NCBI RefSeq assembly: GCF_036924515.1
Contig: NZ_JAZHRR010000001.1
Coordinates: forward strand, 6,295,001-6,359,000
Direction of reading: 5' to 3'
DNA from: Bradyrhizobium sp. AZCC 1610
GTDB taxonomy: Bacteria > Pseudomonadota > Alphaproteobacteria > Rhizobiales > Xanthobacteraceae
Length of the DNA stretch: 64,000 nucleotides
Shown here: positions 26,901-35,059 of the stretch, piece by piece
Layout of the letters: each line of letters starts with the position of its first letter
How positions within the stretch are numbered: the first letter of the stretch is position 1
The notes under the pieces: generated by a model
Seen by the model: only the letters and a program-made list of their open reading frames with translations
What the model was told of the DNA's origin: nothing
The model's database searches: none
Program-made: the position numbers and the translations under genes

Positions 26901-29854
26901 CCATCGGTGGAATCGGTAAGCGCCCCCAGCGACAGCCAACTGAGCTGGACCGTGCCGTTGGCGAGGCCCGTCATCATCACGCCGGAGGCATTGACGCTGG
27001 CGACCTTGACGTCATGCGTATCGGTCAGATCGGCATCGCTGAACGTGATCGCACCGCTTGCGGTATCCGGCGTCGCCGAATCGTGGGTGTCGGCACGTTC
27101 GGTGATGGCTGCGGTCTGTGGGTCGCTGGTAATTTCAGCCGTATCATTGCTGCCGGTGACGGTGACGGTGATCGGCTTGGCCACCACGCCGCCATGCCCG
27201 TCATCGACGGTTGCGGTGTAGGTCAGCGTCAGGATTTCGCCATCGGCAAGGAAATCGAACGCACCGTCGGCGACGCTGTAGCTCCAGCTCGCCGAACCGT
27301 TATTGGTATTGCCGGGAGCCTGCACCACGGCCAGCGGCTCATCAACCGCGGCGATCGCAGCAAGTTGCGTGGCGGTGAGCTGTGAGGTGACGTCGACGTC
27401 GTAGGGGTTCAGGTAGGTGAACGCAGTGAAGGCGGCGCTCGCCACCGGCCGGTCGGTCAGGTCGACGTCGATGAAGCTGATCGTGCCGGACGCCGTATCG
27501 AGCGCGGTGGACCCCGTCGGGTTCGGCTGGTTGACGTTCGAAAGTTCGGCGAAGGCATCGCTGGTGGTGTCGATGCTCGGCACGTCGTTGGTGCCGATGA
27601 CGACGACGTCGGCGCCCTTGATCGAGACGGTGATCGGCGTGGAGATGACGCCGCCGTGGCCATCGTCAACCTGGGCGACGTAATTGAGGGTCAGCGTCTC
27701 GCCCTTGGCGATGAAGTCGAATGCGCTGTCCTCGATGCTGTAGGTCCAGGTCGCCGAGCCGTTGTGAGTGTTTCCGGCCGCCTGCACCACGCTCAGCGGC
27801 ACCTCGACGGCCAGGATCGCTGCCAGCTGGGCCGGCGTCAGCGTCGCGGTGACGTCATTGCCCTCCGCATCGTAGTACCGGAACGGATCGGTCGTGGAGA
27901 TCGCCGCGCTGACGACGGGACGGTCGGTCAGGTCAACGTCGGCGAAGGTGACGGTGCCGGTCACGGTATCGACCGCCGCATTGCCGGTGCCGATCCGCTC
28001 CGTGATCGTGCCACCTGTCGCGGACAGCGTCGGCTTGTCGTTGGTGCCGGTAACGACGATCGAAAACGGCACGAACGTCGTCTCGTTGCTGGGCGCGTAA
28101 TTGTTGTCGACCCGCGCCATGTAGGTCAGCGTCAGCGTCTCGCCGGAGGCAAGAAAGTCGAACGCGCCATCGGCAATGGAGTAGGTCCAGGTCGCCTTGC
28201 CGGTGTTCTTGCCGTTGGGGTCCTGCACCACGGCCAGCGGCACTTCGACCGCCTTGATCGCGGCCAGTTGCGCCGCTGTCAGCGTCGCGGTGACGTCGAC
28301 CTTCTGCGAATTCGCGTAGACAAAGGAGGAAAACGCGGCCTGGACGCTCGGAACGTCGTCGGGGTTGATGTCGGCATAGCTGACGGTGCCGGAGATACTG
28401 GCGAGCGTCGGGCTCGCGGTCACATCGATCCGCTCCGCAACGGCGCCGCCGTTCGCGTCAGCCTTCGGCGGCCCGGCAATGTGAATAGCCGAGGGACCGG
28501 GATCTCTGCTCGGAAGAGCCGCAGGCTTGTCCGGGACGTTGACGAACTGAAGCGTGACCGGGACGAAGTCGTTGCTGGCCAGCTTGAGGAACGACGTTTG
28601 CGGATCGATCGAGCCGTTCGAGTTGTTCGTGAGCTTGGTATTCGGGTTGTTCAGGTCGGTGAACTTCAGCGAGAACACATCGCTGATGATCTTCTGCGCG
28701 TCGGGCGACAGTTGCACTGATGACTGGAAGCTGACCGTGCCCTGGCCATTGATGATCGTCTGGGTGCCGGCCCGGTTGACGGTTGCGATCGGCGTCAGCG
28801 TGGTCTTGTCGAACAGGATGTAGGAACCGGTGGTGCCGTCGGGCTCGACCAGCACCTGGAATTTCGCCGGCGGCGCACCGCCCTGCGACGGCACCTCGAA
28901 ATCGATCTCGACCAGCACCGCGGTGCCGCGGATGCCCATGGTCGCGACTGGCGTGTCGACCTTCATGTCGCCCTTCTTGGCGGTGGCGCCGGCGACGAAC
29001 GAGATGGTGCCCTGCACCAGGCTGAGCAGCGATTTGTTGTCCGACCCGTTGGGGTCGTAGACCATTTCGTTCAGCACCATCTTGGCGTTCGAGGCGAGGC
29101 CGAACACGGTGCCGTCGATGAAGGTGATGCCGAGCGTCGAATCGGAGCCGGACTGGACCACGTCGCCTTTATGGACGGTGTCGCCCTGGTTCAGGATGAT
29201 CGAGACGCCGTTGCGGATCGCGGTCGCGTTACCCGCGAGCTTGGTGACATGGCCGATGACCGCAGGCGCGACGCTGGCGCTGCCGTCGGCCTGCGCGAAC
29301 TGGATGTGCCCGGCCAGCGCGTTGACGATGTCACCGGTGAGGTGGGCGCCGTCGGGCGAAGCCAGCGCGGCGCGCTTCTCGCCCCTGAAGTAATCATTCA
29401 GGACGAGTTCGCGATCGCCATCGGCGAGGATCAGGTCGACGCCCGACCGCTTGAAGTTCCCGTGGAACAGCAGATGGGCATCAGAAATAATGATCGCGTC
29501 TGTCGGCGCGTGTGTCGAAACCTGGTCGACATGGAACTTGCCGGGAGACGAAAGATGGCCGTGCGGCGACAGCAGAGGCCCGAGGCCAATATCCGCGCCG
29601 GAAAAAGGGTCGAGGTCACCCGATCCGAATTTGCCGGCGTAATTCAATGGGCACCAATCTAAATGGTTAAGAAGTATGAAATTTCCCTGCAGGGTTTCAT
29701 ACCACGCAGGTAGGGAACAAAAAAGTACGCGCGCCGCACACACCCTTAATATGGGTAAGTCTGCAACAGGACCGAAAAGGTCCGGAAAAGTGTCGGGCGA
29801 AAGTGTGGCAGGGAAAAGGCCGGCCTTAACTCGGACTGATCGAAAAATGGGCAC
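23930..29854 (-). CDS. Giant FecR/VCBS-repeat surface protein, probable type I secreted adhesin
   Basis: About 1,974 residues if started at GTG 29854. Residues ~70-200 are acidic; ~205-330 form a FecR domain (GDTVHKGDVVQSGSDSTLGI, then MKVDTPVATMGIRGTAVLV). About eight cadherin-like VCBS repeats follow (~478-1550, each closing near 'Y-x-V-x-DD-x-GG' and 'T-GTND-x-P'), then two diverged repeats and an RTX-like C-terminus (DDILKGGVGADQFVFAEH, residues ~1870-1890) of the kind read by type I secretion. The true start is uncertain: the first ~69 residues look non-conserved, and TTG 29647 (NYAGKFGSG) is an alternative. There is no Sec signal. The neighbours are a CHASE2 cyclase and a LapG-like protease. 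Confidence 0.88.
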   Translation of the reverse strand: MPIFRSVRVKAGLFPATLSPDTFPDLFGPVADLPILRVCAARVLFCSLPAWYETLQGNFILLNHLDWCPLNYAGKFGSGDLDPFSGADIGLGPLLSPHGHLSSPGKFHVDQVSTHAPTDAIIISDAHLLFHGNFKRSGVDLILADGDRELVLNDYFRGEKRAALASPDGAHLTGDIVNALAGHIQFAQADGSASVAPAVIGHVTKLAGNATAIRNGVSIILNQGDTVHKGDVVQSGSDSTLGITFIDGTVFGLASNAKMVLNEMVYDPNGSDNKSLLSLVQGTISFVAGATAKKGDMKVDTPVATMGIRGTAVLVEIDFEVPSQGGAPPAKFQVLVEPDGTTGSYILFDKTTLTPIATVNRAGTQTIINGQGTVSFQSSVQLSPDAQKIISDVFSLKFTDLNNPNTKLTNNSNGSIDPQTSFLKLASNDFVPVTLQFVNVPDKPAALPSRDPGPSAIHIAGPPKADANGGAVAERIDVTASPTLASISGTVSYADINPDDVPSVQAAFSSFVYANSQKVDVTATLTAAQLAAIKAVEVPLAVVQDPNGKNTGKATWTYSIADGAFDFLASGETLTLTYMARVDNNYAPSNETTFVPFSIVVTGTNDKPTLSATGGTITERIGTGNAAVDTVTGTVTFADVDLTDRPVVSAAISTTDPFRYYDAEGNDVTATLTPAQLAAILAVEVPLSVVQAAGNTHNGSATWTYSIEDSAFDFIAKGETLTLNYVAQVDDGHGGVISTPITVSIKGADVVVIGTNDVPSIDTTSDAFAELSNVNQPNPTGSTALDTASGTISFIDVDLTDRPVASAAFTAFTYLNPYDVDVTSQLTATQLAAIAAVDEPLAVVQAPGNTNNGSASWSYSVADGAFDFLADGEILTLTYTATVDDGHGGVVAKPITVTVTGSNDTAEITSDPQTAAITERADTHDSATPDTASGAITFSDADLTDTHDVKVASVNASGVMMTGLANGTVQLSWLSLGALTDSTDGVPGSKSWSFSAPDSYFDYLADGETVTLTYTVEVDDDHGGVTSQDVVVTIDGSNDAPLIAAIGQQGLSEQTDTAPLTTTISVTFTDLDLSDVGHSADITGAVASGTTTGLALDQAALIALVTPGAVTKNSGSSSGSVALSFSATSTAFDYLAKGEVLTLTYTVAIDDGDGGVTPQTFVVTVTGSDDAPVMADIAQKNLTEQADTAALTATIPVTFADVDLTDVGHSATVTLAVATGTTTGLALDEAALKALVTPGAVTKNSGSSSGSVELAFSAGSTVFDYLAKDEVLTLTYTVAIDDGDGGVTTQTFVVTITGTNDNPVVATADVTSAVTELVVPVGDLTDSGTIALADVDLTDTHNVGPTVTASAGALGALTALVTPDTVDGVGDTINWNYSVAASAVEYLAKGQTKVEQFTITLEDGNGGTVDRTIEVTITGTEDAPVIANIAQKNLTEQTNSSALTATIPVTFTDVDLADVGHSADITGVVVTGATTGLALGQAALMALVTPGGVTKNSGSSSGSVELSFAAASTAFDYLAVSETLTLTYTISIDDGDGGATSKTFAVTITGTNDAPVVTVSNPTLATVMEDDATNAGQTVASFVGTSIADVDKGAVQGIAITSTTGTNGHWEYSADGNTFFAFPAVSTTSALLLAATDVVKFVPDGTDGGAATLTYVAWDQTTGTSGTTADVSSSGGSTAFSSTSDTASLTVLGANHAPVVQSGVSAKQAQLANTNGIAVFDGQFFFGNVKLTVSDPDGDPPGIAITGVDNGSAGGSWQYEISAGEWIAIELAPGEALLLSAGDNVRFSGSGSGDTEHLTFVAWDGTDGSTSRSIIAMPSTTGGTTAFSSGVYSVGAKNDAPIINTIQFTVVEDQFNGTMNLSSFATSGNDVIFSTAHDDILKGGVGADQFVFAEHMGNDTIADFLPGQDKIDLLTNLPFTPDNAASFQSWLTSSAVAQTGVDTLIQFDGLLSNVAKANLHMSDFILHPGGSGNI
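25200..26740 (-). repeat. Near-identical VCBS repeat units inside the giant gene
   Basis: Three coding units of roughly 390 bp, at about 25200-25590, 25960-26350 and 26350-26740, are much more alike than the other units. Each carries an ALTATI/PLTTTI-PVTF-DVDL-DVGHS start and KNSGSSSGSVELSF core at the protein level, with long shared DNA runs. Such similarity suggests recent duplication or gene conversion. Boundaries are approximate. Confidence 0.7.
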
Positions 29855-30325
29855 GGCCTTCCCGCGGCATAAAGATGAGCAGTCATAATACTTTACCTTT
29901 GCCGCAGCGCAGCGTGTGACGCTTCCTGAGGGACGCGACAGCCGCCTGAAGGCTGATCACTTCCCGTCCACTGGAAGCCGTCATCCCTTCGAAGCATCCA
30001 GGACAGGGCGCAATCGCGCCACCGGAGCGATCCTGCGAGCAAGGTTAATTCGGTGACACTGTGACCCTTTCGCAACCGTAAGCTCTGCGCGGTGTCCCCA
30101 GCCCTTCCGGGATATCCGAGCGGCTTTGATGAGCGCCGATCTGAGTGGATCGATAAAATTAGCTGCAACTGGCAAGGCCGCGTTCACGCTGCCTCGCAAA
30201 CTTCCGATAGGCCTCCCCTCGTTTTAAACGGATCAAAAGTGCCGTTGCCCATCCTGCCCATTCTGAAATGATCTGGGCGCGAGCAGGCAGAGCAAGCCCG
30301 CCGATACCCGGACAAGGGGTGTCAG
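29855..30325. other. Divergent control region between adhesin and LapG-like genes
   Basis: A 471-bp gap separates two divergent genes and should hold both promoters. No perfect sigma-54 site or clear operator was found. An imperfect inverted repeat ACCC-TTAATAT-GGGT lies at about 29742-29756, inside the first codons of the longest adhesin reading, and would be leader DNA if translation starts at 29647. Small open frames here lack support. Confidence 0.4.
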
Positions 30326-31126
30326 ATGGGATTGTTAGTCTATGCACGCGCATGGCGTGCGGGCATTGTCGCGTGTGGCCTGGCATGGTTCGGGCCAGCC
30401 GACCTGCGGGCCGAGACAGCGAAGCCGTCCACGCCGGCGGAGCTGATTCAGCAATCGGCCGAACCGTTCGGGCTTGCCGCATCCTCTCTCTCCAGCGGCG
30501 GCCTGCGCGACAAATGGCTCGGCGTGCAACGCCGGCTCGACGACGAAATGGTGCAGCTTGCGCTCTGCGAAGGCGACCGTGACGGCTGCGTGTCTCCGGC
30601 CGCGCTGAAATTCCTCGACATCGTCGACGACGCCCGGTTGCGCGAAGGCCGCGCCCGCCTCGGCGAAATCAACCGCGCCATCAATCTCACCATCCGGCCA
30701 ATGAGCGACCTCGCCCAACACGGCCAGATCGACGCCTGGACGCCGCCGCTCGCAACGCTCGCGCGTGGCGGCGGCGACTGCGAGGATTATGCGATTGCGA
30801 AATTCATCGCCTTGCGCCGCGCCGGCCTAGCGCCCGACGATCTCAGGATCGTGGTGCTGCACGATACCATCCATGGCGAGGACCATGCGGTGGCTGCCGC
30901 GCGGCTGGACGGGCGCTGGCTGACGCTCGACAACCGCCACATGGCGATGATCGAGGATACCGACGTCAGAAATTTCCGGCCGACATTCGTGATCGGCCAG
31001 CACGGCGTGATGCGATACGCCGATGGCCCTCTGCTCGCCGACACCTCGGACAATAATTCTGTGGCTTCGCTCGTCGTGAGTTCTCTGGCCGGCTCCGCGA
31101 CCCGGCCATTCGAACGCGTCGACTGA
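30326..31126 (+). CDS. LapG-like periplasmic cysteine protease (BTLCP family)
   Basis: A 266-residue bacterial transglutaminase-like cysteine proteinase. A signal peptide (residues 1-31) exports it to the periplasm. The Cys-His-Asp triad is visible: Cys in GGGDCEDYAIAKFIALR (about residue 152), His in IHGEDHAV (about 188) and Asp in LTLDNRHM (about 203). In Pseudomonas, LapG cuts the adhesin LapA to free it from the cell. The gene is divergent to a giant type-I-like surface protein, its probable target. ATG 30326 has an AAGGGG site. Confidence 0.88.
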   Translation: MGLLVYARAWRAGIVACGLAWFGPADLRAETAKPSTPAELIQQSAEPFGLAASSLSSGGLRDKWLGVQRRLDDEMVQLALCEGDRDGCVSPAALKFLDIVDDARLREGRARLGEINRAINLTIRPMSDLAQHGQIDAWTPPLATLARGGGDCEDYAIAKFIALRRAGLAPDDLRIVVLHDTIHGEDHAVAAARLDGRWLTLDNRHMAMIEDTDVRNFRPTFVIGQHGVMRYADGPLLADTSDNNSVASLVVSSLAGSATRPFERVD

Positions 31127-31136
31127 CGAATGACGG

Positions 31137-31153
31137 CGCGCAAATATTGCGCG
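31137..31153. terminator. Short perfect hairpin after the LapG-like gene
   Basis: CGCGCAA-ATA-TTGCGCG forms a perfect 7-bp stem with a three-base loop, starting 11 bases after the stop at 31126. No T-run follows, so it may be a weak terminator or an operator for the next gene. Confidence 0.3.
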
Positions 31154-31371
31154 GCGACGACTGACAACAATCTGCTTTCCTTGCCTGATCTTCCTTGTCC
31201 TCGCGGCCGATGGTGCGCCGCAGCCGCTATGCCAGCTTGCATTCGTTCGGTGAAAACATGACGAGACAAATTTTCTCTTTTTCATTTCGCGCCCCGCATT
31301 GATTGACGCGATCCTTCTCACCGGCATAGCATTCCGGCAGATCCGCTAGAGATCACTGGGAGGTGAATGAG

Positions 31372-33552
31372 ATGACACGTTTGCCGCGCGTTGATTCTGC
31401 TTGCCGTTTGTTTCCTGAAATTGCCGTTACTTCCCGTCGATCGGCGCGCCTTGCACAGACCGCGATCGCAATCGGGCTGGGCCTGACGCTATCCTGCAGC
31501 GCTGCACTGGCGCAGAGCCCTGCCAAGGGATCGCCCGAGCACATCAAGGCCGTCACCTCGGCGGTCGACGGCGCATCGATCAAGGCCAATACCGCGACCT
31601 CGAACGACTGGCCGACCATCGGCCTCGACTATGCCGAGACGCGCTTTTCCAAGCTCAACCAGATCAACGCCGACAACGTCAAGAAACTTGGGCTGGTGTG
31701 GAGCTATCCGCTCGAATCCTCCCGCGGCGTCGAGGCGACGCCGGTCGTGGTCGACGGCATCATGTACCAGACCGCATCATGGAGCGTGGTGCACGCCATC
31801 GACGCCCGCACCGGCAAGCGGCTCTGGACCTTCGATCCCAAGGTCGACCGCGAGAAGGGCTACAAGGGCTGCTGCGACGTGGTCAACCGCGGCGTCGCGC
31901 TCTGGAAGGGCAAGGTTTATTTCGGCGCCTATGACGGGCGGCTGTTCGCGCTCGACGCCGCCACCGGCAAGGTGGTCTGGGAAAAGGACACCATCGCCAG
32001 CAAGGAGCACTCCTACACCATCACCGGTGCGCCGCGCGTGTTCAACGGCAAGGTGGTGATCGGCAATGGCGGCGCCGAATTCGGCGCGCGCGGCTACGTC
32101 ACCGCCTATGACGCCAAGACCGGCAACCAGGCATGGCGCTGGTTCACCGTGCCCGGCGATCCGTCCAAGCCATTCGAGGATGAATCGATGGCGGCCGCAG
32201 CCAAGACCTGGGATCCGGCCGGCAAATACTGGATCAATGGCGGCGGTGGCACGGCCTGGGATACCATCACCTTCGATCCCGACCTGAACCTCGTCTATAT
32301 CGGCACCGGCAACGGTGCGCCGTGGAATCAGAAAGTCCGCAGTCCGTCCGGCGGCGACAACCTGTATCTGTCCTCGATCGTCGCGCTCAATGCCGATACC
32401 GGAAAGTATGCCTGGCACTATCAGGAAACGCCCGGCGACCATTGGGACTACACGGCTACCCAGCCGATGATCCTGGCGGACATCAACATCGACGGCGCGC
32501 CGCGCAAGGTGATCCTGCATGCGCCGAAGAACGGCTTCTTCTTCGTCATCGACCGCACCAACGGCAAGTTCATCTCGGCAAAGAACTTCGTCGACGTGAA
32601 CTGGGCGACCGGCTACGACGCCAACGGCCGGCCCATTGAGATAAAGGAGGCGCGCAGCGACGAAGCCTATGACAGCATTCCGGGTCCGGCCGGTGCCCAC
32701 AACTGGCATCCGATGTCGTTCAATCCGCAAACAGGTCTTGTCTACATTCCGGCGCAGGGCATCCCCACCAACCTCACGCCGGAAAAGGCCTTCAAACACA
32801 ATGCCGTTGAACCCGGCAAATTCGCCAGTGCGACGGGCTGGAATATCGGCTTCCTGCTGAACGCTACGCCTCCCAAGAACCCGGCCTTCGGACGTCTGGT
32901 AGCCTGGGATCCGGTCAAGCAGAAGGAAGCCTGGCGCGTCGAGCACGTGGCGCCGTGGAATGGCGGCACCCTTACCACCGCGGGCAACCTGGTGTTCCAG
33001 GGTACGGCCGACGGCCGCTTCGTCGCCTACAACGCCACATCGGGCGAGAAGCTCTGGGAAAGCCCGACCGGCACCGGCGTGGTCGCGGCGGCTTCGACCT
33101 ACATGCTCGACGGCAAGCAGTATGTCTCGATCGCGGTCGGCTGGGGCGGCGTGATCGGCCAGTGGATTCGCGCCACCGAACTGCAGAGCCCCGGCACGGT
33201 CTACACCTTCGCGATCGACGGCAAGGCGCCGCTGCCGGCCTTCGTGAAGTACCAGACCGAGGGGCTGTTGAAAGGCGTGAAGTATGACCCGAAGGATATC
33301 CCTGAAGGCACCGCCATCTATGTCGCCGCCTGCGCCGCCTGCCACAGCGTGCCCGGCGTCGACAACGGCGGCAACATCCGGAACCTCGGCTATGTCGCGC
33401 CCGAAACCATCACCAACCTGAAGGACATCGTGTTCAAGGGCCCGTTCCGCGACCGCGGCATGCCCGACTTCACCGGCAAGCTGAAGGAAGCGGATATCCC
33501 GAAGCTGCAGGCCTTCATCCAGGGCACCGCCGACGCGATCCGGCCGAAGTGA
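31372..33552 (+). CDS. PQQ-dependent quinohaemoprotein alcohol dehydrogenase
   Basis: A 726-residue periplasmic enzyme oxidising alcohols with PQQ and passing electrons to a fused cytochrome c. A long signal peptide ends near ALAQ (about residue 45). The eight-bladed propeller has the adjacent-Cys pair GCCD near 166 and the catalytic Asp in DHWDYTATQPM near 356. The haem motif CAACH is at about 654-658 with a later GMPDF Met ligand. Thr at the second position after the catalytic Asp suggests Ca2+, not lanthanide, use. ATG 31372 has GGAGGT eight bases upstream; GTG 31363 overlaps it. Confidence 0.93.
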   Translation: MTRLPRVDSACRLFPEIAVTSRRSARLAQTAIAIGLGLTLSCSAALAQSPAKGSPEHIKAVTSAVDGASIKANTATSNDWPTIGLDYAETRFSKLNQINADNVKKLGLVWSYPLESSRGVEATPVVVDGIMYQTASWSVVHAIDARTGKRLWTFDPKVDREKGYKGCCDVVNRGVALWKGKVYFGAYDGRLFALDAATGKVVWEKDTIASKEHSYTITGAPRVFNGKVVIGNGGAEFGARGYVTAYDAKTGNQAWRWFTVPGDPSKPFEDESMAAAAKTWDPAGKYWINGGGGTAWDTITFDPDLNLVYIGTGNGAPWNQKVRSPSGGDNLYLSSIVALNADTGKYAWHYQETPGDHWDYTATQPMILADINIDGAPRKVILHAPKNGFFFVIDRTNGKFISAKNFVDVNWATGYDANGRPIEIKEARSDEAYDSIPGPAGAHNWHPMSFNPQTGLVYIPAQGIPTNLTPEKAFKHNAVEPGKFASATGWNIGFLLNATPPKNPAFGRLVAWDPVKQKEAWRVEHVAPWNGGTLTTAGNLVFQGTADGRFVAYNATSGEKLWESPTGTGVVAAASTYMLDGKQYVSIAVGWGGVIGQWIRATELQSPGTVYTFAIDGKAPLPAFVKYQTEGLLKGVKYDPKDIPEGTAIYVAACAACHSVPGVDNGGNIRNLGYVAPETITNLKDIVFKGPFRDRGMPDFTGKLKEADIPKLQAFIQGTADAIRPK

Positions 33553-33562
33553 CGGGGCTGCC

Positions 33563-33675
33563 GTCATGCCCGGGCAGAAGCGCGAAGCGCGTCTTCGCGC
33601 TAGACGTCCCGGGCATCCACGTTCTTGGGCTTGGCGAAGGAAGACGTGGATGGCCGGGACAAGCCCGGCCATGAC
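33563..33675. repeat. Intergenic inverted repeat, 'GTCATGCCCGGGC' family (second copy)
   Basis: The arms GTCATGCCCGGGCAGAAGCGC and ...CCCGGCCATGAC, with inner GTCTTCGCGC and ATCCACGTTCTT/AAGACGTGGAT, match the element at 17881-17995 in reverse orientation. It follows the PQQ dehydrogenase stop by ten bases. Confidence 0.8.
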
Positions 33676-33682
33676 GGAGAAC

Positions 33683-33741
33683 AGGCCTCAAAGCAAACGG
33701 GCTGCGCGAGTATCTCGCGCAGCCCGTTGTCGTTGAGGCCT
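33683..33741. terminator. Nested perfect hairpin between converging genes
   Basis: The inner stem AACGGGCTGCGCGAG-TAT-CTCGCGCAGCCCGTT (15 bp, three-base loop) at 33696-33728 is wrapped by a second pair, AGGCCTCAA (33683-33691) and TTGAGGCCT (33733-33741). It lies between the 3' ends of the PQQ dehydrogenase and the LivK-like gene and would act as a bidirectional terminator. Confidence 0.75.
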
Positions 33742-33766
33742 TTGAACGCTGGAGAAGACGTCTCCG

Positions 33767-34966
33767 TCAGAACATCAAATTATCCTTCACCAGCACCCAG
33801 CGGCCGTTCTTGATCTGCTGGACCTGGGTAATCGTGCTGGCGAGATGATTGGTCTTCGAGAACACGGTGGGCGGCGAGTTGAAGATGTCCATGAACTTGT
33901 CGCCCGACTCCAATGCCTCGAGCATTTTCTGTCCTGTCAGGTCCTTGCCGGCCTTTTTGGCGTAGTGGGCGAAAGTCATAACGGAGTTGTAGCCGATGAT
34001 GGCCTGGGTGTTGGCGTCGGAGCCGAACATCTTCTTGTAGTTGGCCAGCCACTCCTTGACCTTGCCTTTGGCCGTATCCTCGTACGGGATCTCGAAAGCG
34101 GCCGCGGCGTAAAGCCCTTCCACGGCTTCCTTGCCGAGCGCCGGCACTTCAAGCACGTTGGTCGGCGTAGCGCCGAGGAAGGTGACGTCCCATCCGAGCT
34201 TCTTGGCTTCGCCCATCGCACCGATGGTCTCGCGGATCACGGTGCCGAGCACGACCACATCGCAGCCGTCGGATTTCATCTTGGCCACCTGCGCGCTGAA
34301 GTCGGAGGCACCGCGCTTGTAGCTGGTGACGGAAGCGGGCTCCAGCTTCATCGCCTTGACCTGCTGGGTGAAACCATCGAGCACGTTCTTTCCGTACTCG
34401 TCGTCCTGATGCAGGATGCAGGGCTTCTTGAAGTTCTTCGCTTCGATCATGTACTTGACCACGGCGCGCGTGCTCTCGACATAGGGCAGCAGGTTGCTGA
34501 ATTTCAGCCGCTCCTGCGGCTTCGCCGGATCGAACTTGAAGGTAAATTCAGCCGCCGTCAGCGGAAACAGCTGCAGCACCCCAGCGTCAAACAGAATATC
34601 TTGCGAGGCGAGCACCGTCGGCGAGCCCATCGGCCCGACCATGGCGAAGACCTTGTCGCGCTCGACCATCTTCTGCGACGCCAGCACGGCGCGCTTCGGA
34701 TCGTAGCCGCTGTCCTCCAGGATCAGCTTGATCTTGCGGCCGTTGATGCCGCCGGCCGCGTTGACCTCTTCCACCGCCATCTTCATGCCGTTGGAAACCG
34801 GAACGCCCCAGACCTTGATCGGGCCGGACAGGTCCTGATGGGTGCCGATGACGATCTCGGCTGCCGAGATGCCATCATTGGTGACCTTGGTTTGGGCTGC
34901 GGCCGGCAGTTGGGTCAGCGCAAGGGCGCTCACCGCAAGGCCCAACGCCCTAAACGATTTCGACAT
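33767..34966 (-). CDS. Branched-chain-amino-acid-type ABC substrate-binding protein (LivK-like)
   Basis: A 399-residue periplasmic binding protein of the Leu/Ile/Val (Peripla_BP_6) family. The signal peptide ends at PAAAQ-TK near residue 25; the mature start (VIGTHQDLSGPIKVWGVPV) and VNAAGGINGRKIKLILEDSG are typical. In Bradyrhizobium and Rhodopseudomonas such proteins often bind aromatic acids. ATG 34966 has an AAGGAGG site. It is the last gene of a transporter-ligase cluster. Confidence 0.92.
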   Translation of the reverse strand: MSKSFRALGLAVSALALTQLPAAAQTKVTNDGISAAEIVIGTHQDLSGPIKVWGVPVSNGMKMAVEEVNAAGGINGRKIKLILEDSGYDPKRAVLASQKMVERDKVFAMVGPMGSPTVLASQDILFDAGVLQLFPLTAAEFTFKFDPAKPQERLKFSNLLPYVESTRAVVKYMIEAKNFKKPCILHQDDEYGKNVLDGFTQQVKAMKLEPASVTSYKRGASDFSAQVAKMKSDGCDVVVLGTVIRETIGAMGEAKKLGWDVTFLGATPTNVLEVPALGKEAVEGLYAAAAFEIPYEDTAKGKVKEWLANYKKMFGSDANTQAIIGYNSVMTFAHYAKKAGKDLTGQKMLEALESGDKFMDIFNSPPTVFSKTNHLASTITQVQQIKNGRWVLVKDNLMF

Positions 34967-35059
34967 TGCAATATCCTCCTTGTTGGCCCGTGTTGAGCGA
35001 AGGGTAGGGCCTTCTTGTCCTTCGCCGCTTCGTTAATTTCGCTTCAGGTATCCGTCCGG

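Noticed and set aside
23930..29854. CRISPR-like array suggested by the repeated DNA
   Set aside because: Repeat units are about 390 bp, in frame and coding; they are VCBS protein repeats, not short repeats with unique spacers.
31372..33552. Lanthanide-dependent XoxF methanol dehydrogenase
   Set aside because: The diagnostic extra Asp is Thr here and a fused cytochrome c domain is present, which XoxF lacks.
31777..33672. A 631-residue open frame antisense to the PQQ dehydrogenase
   Set aside because: It is a GC-driven shadow of a gene with clear motifs; its translation matches no family and is His/Gly/Asp-rich in the usual shadow fashion.
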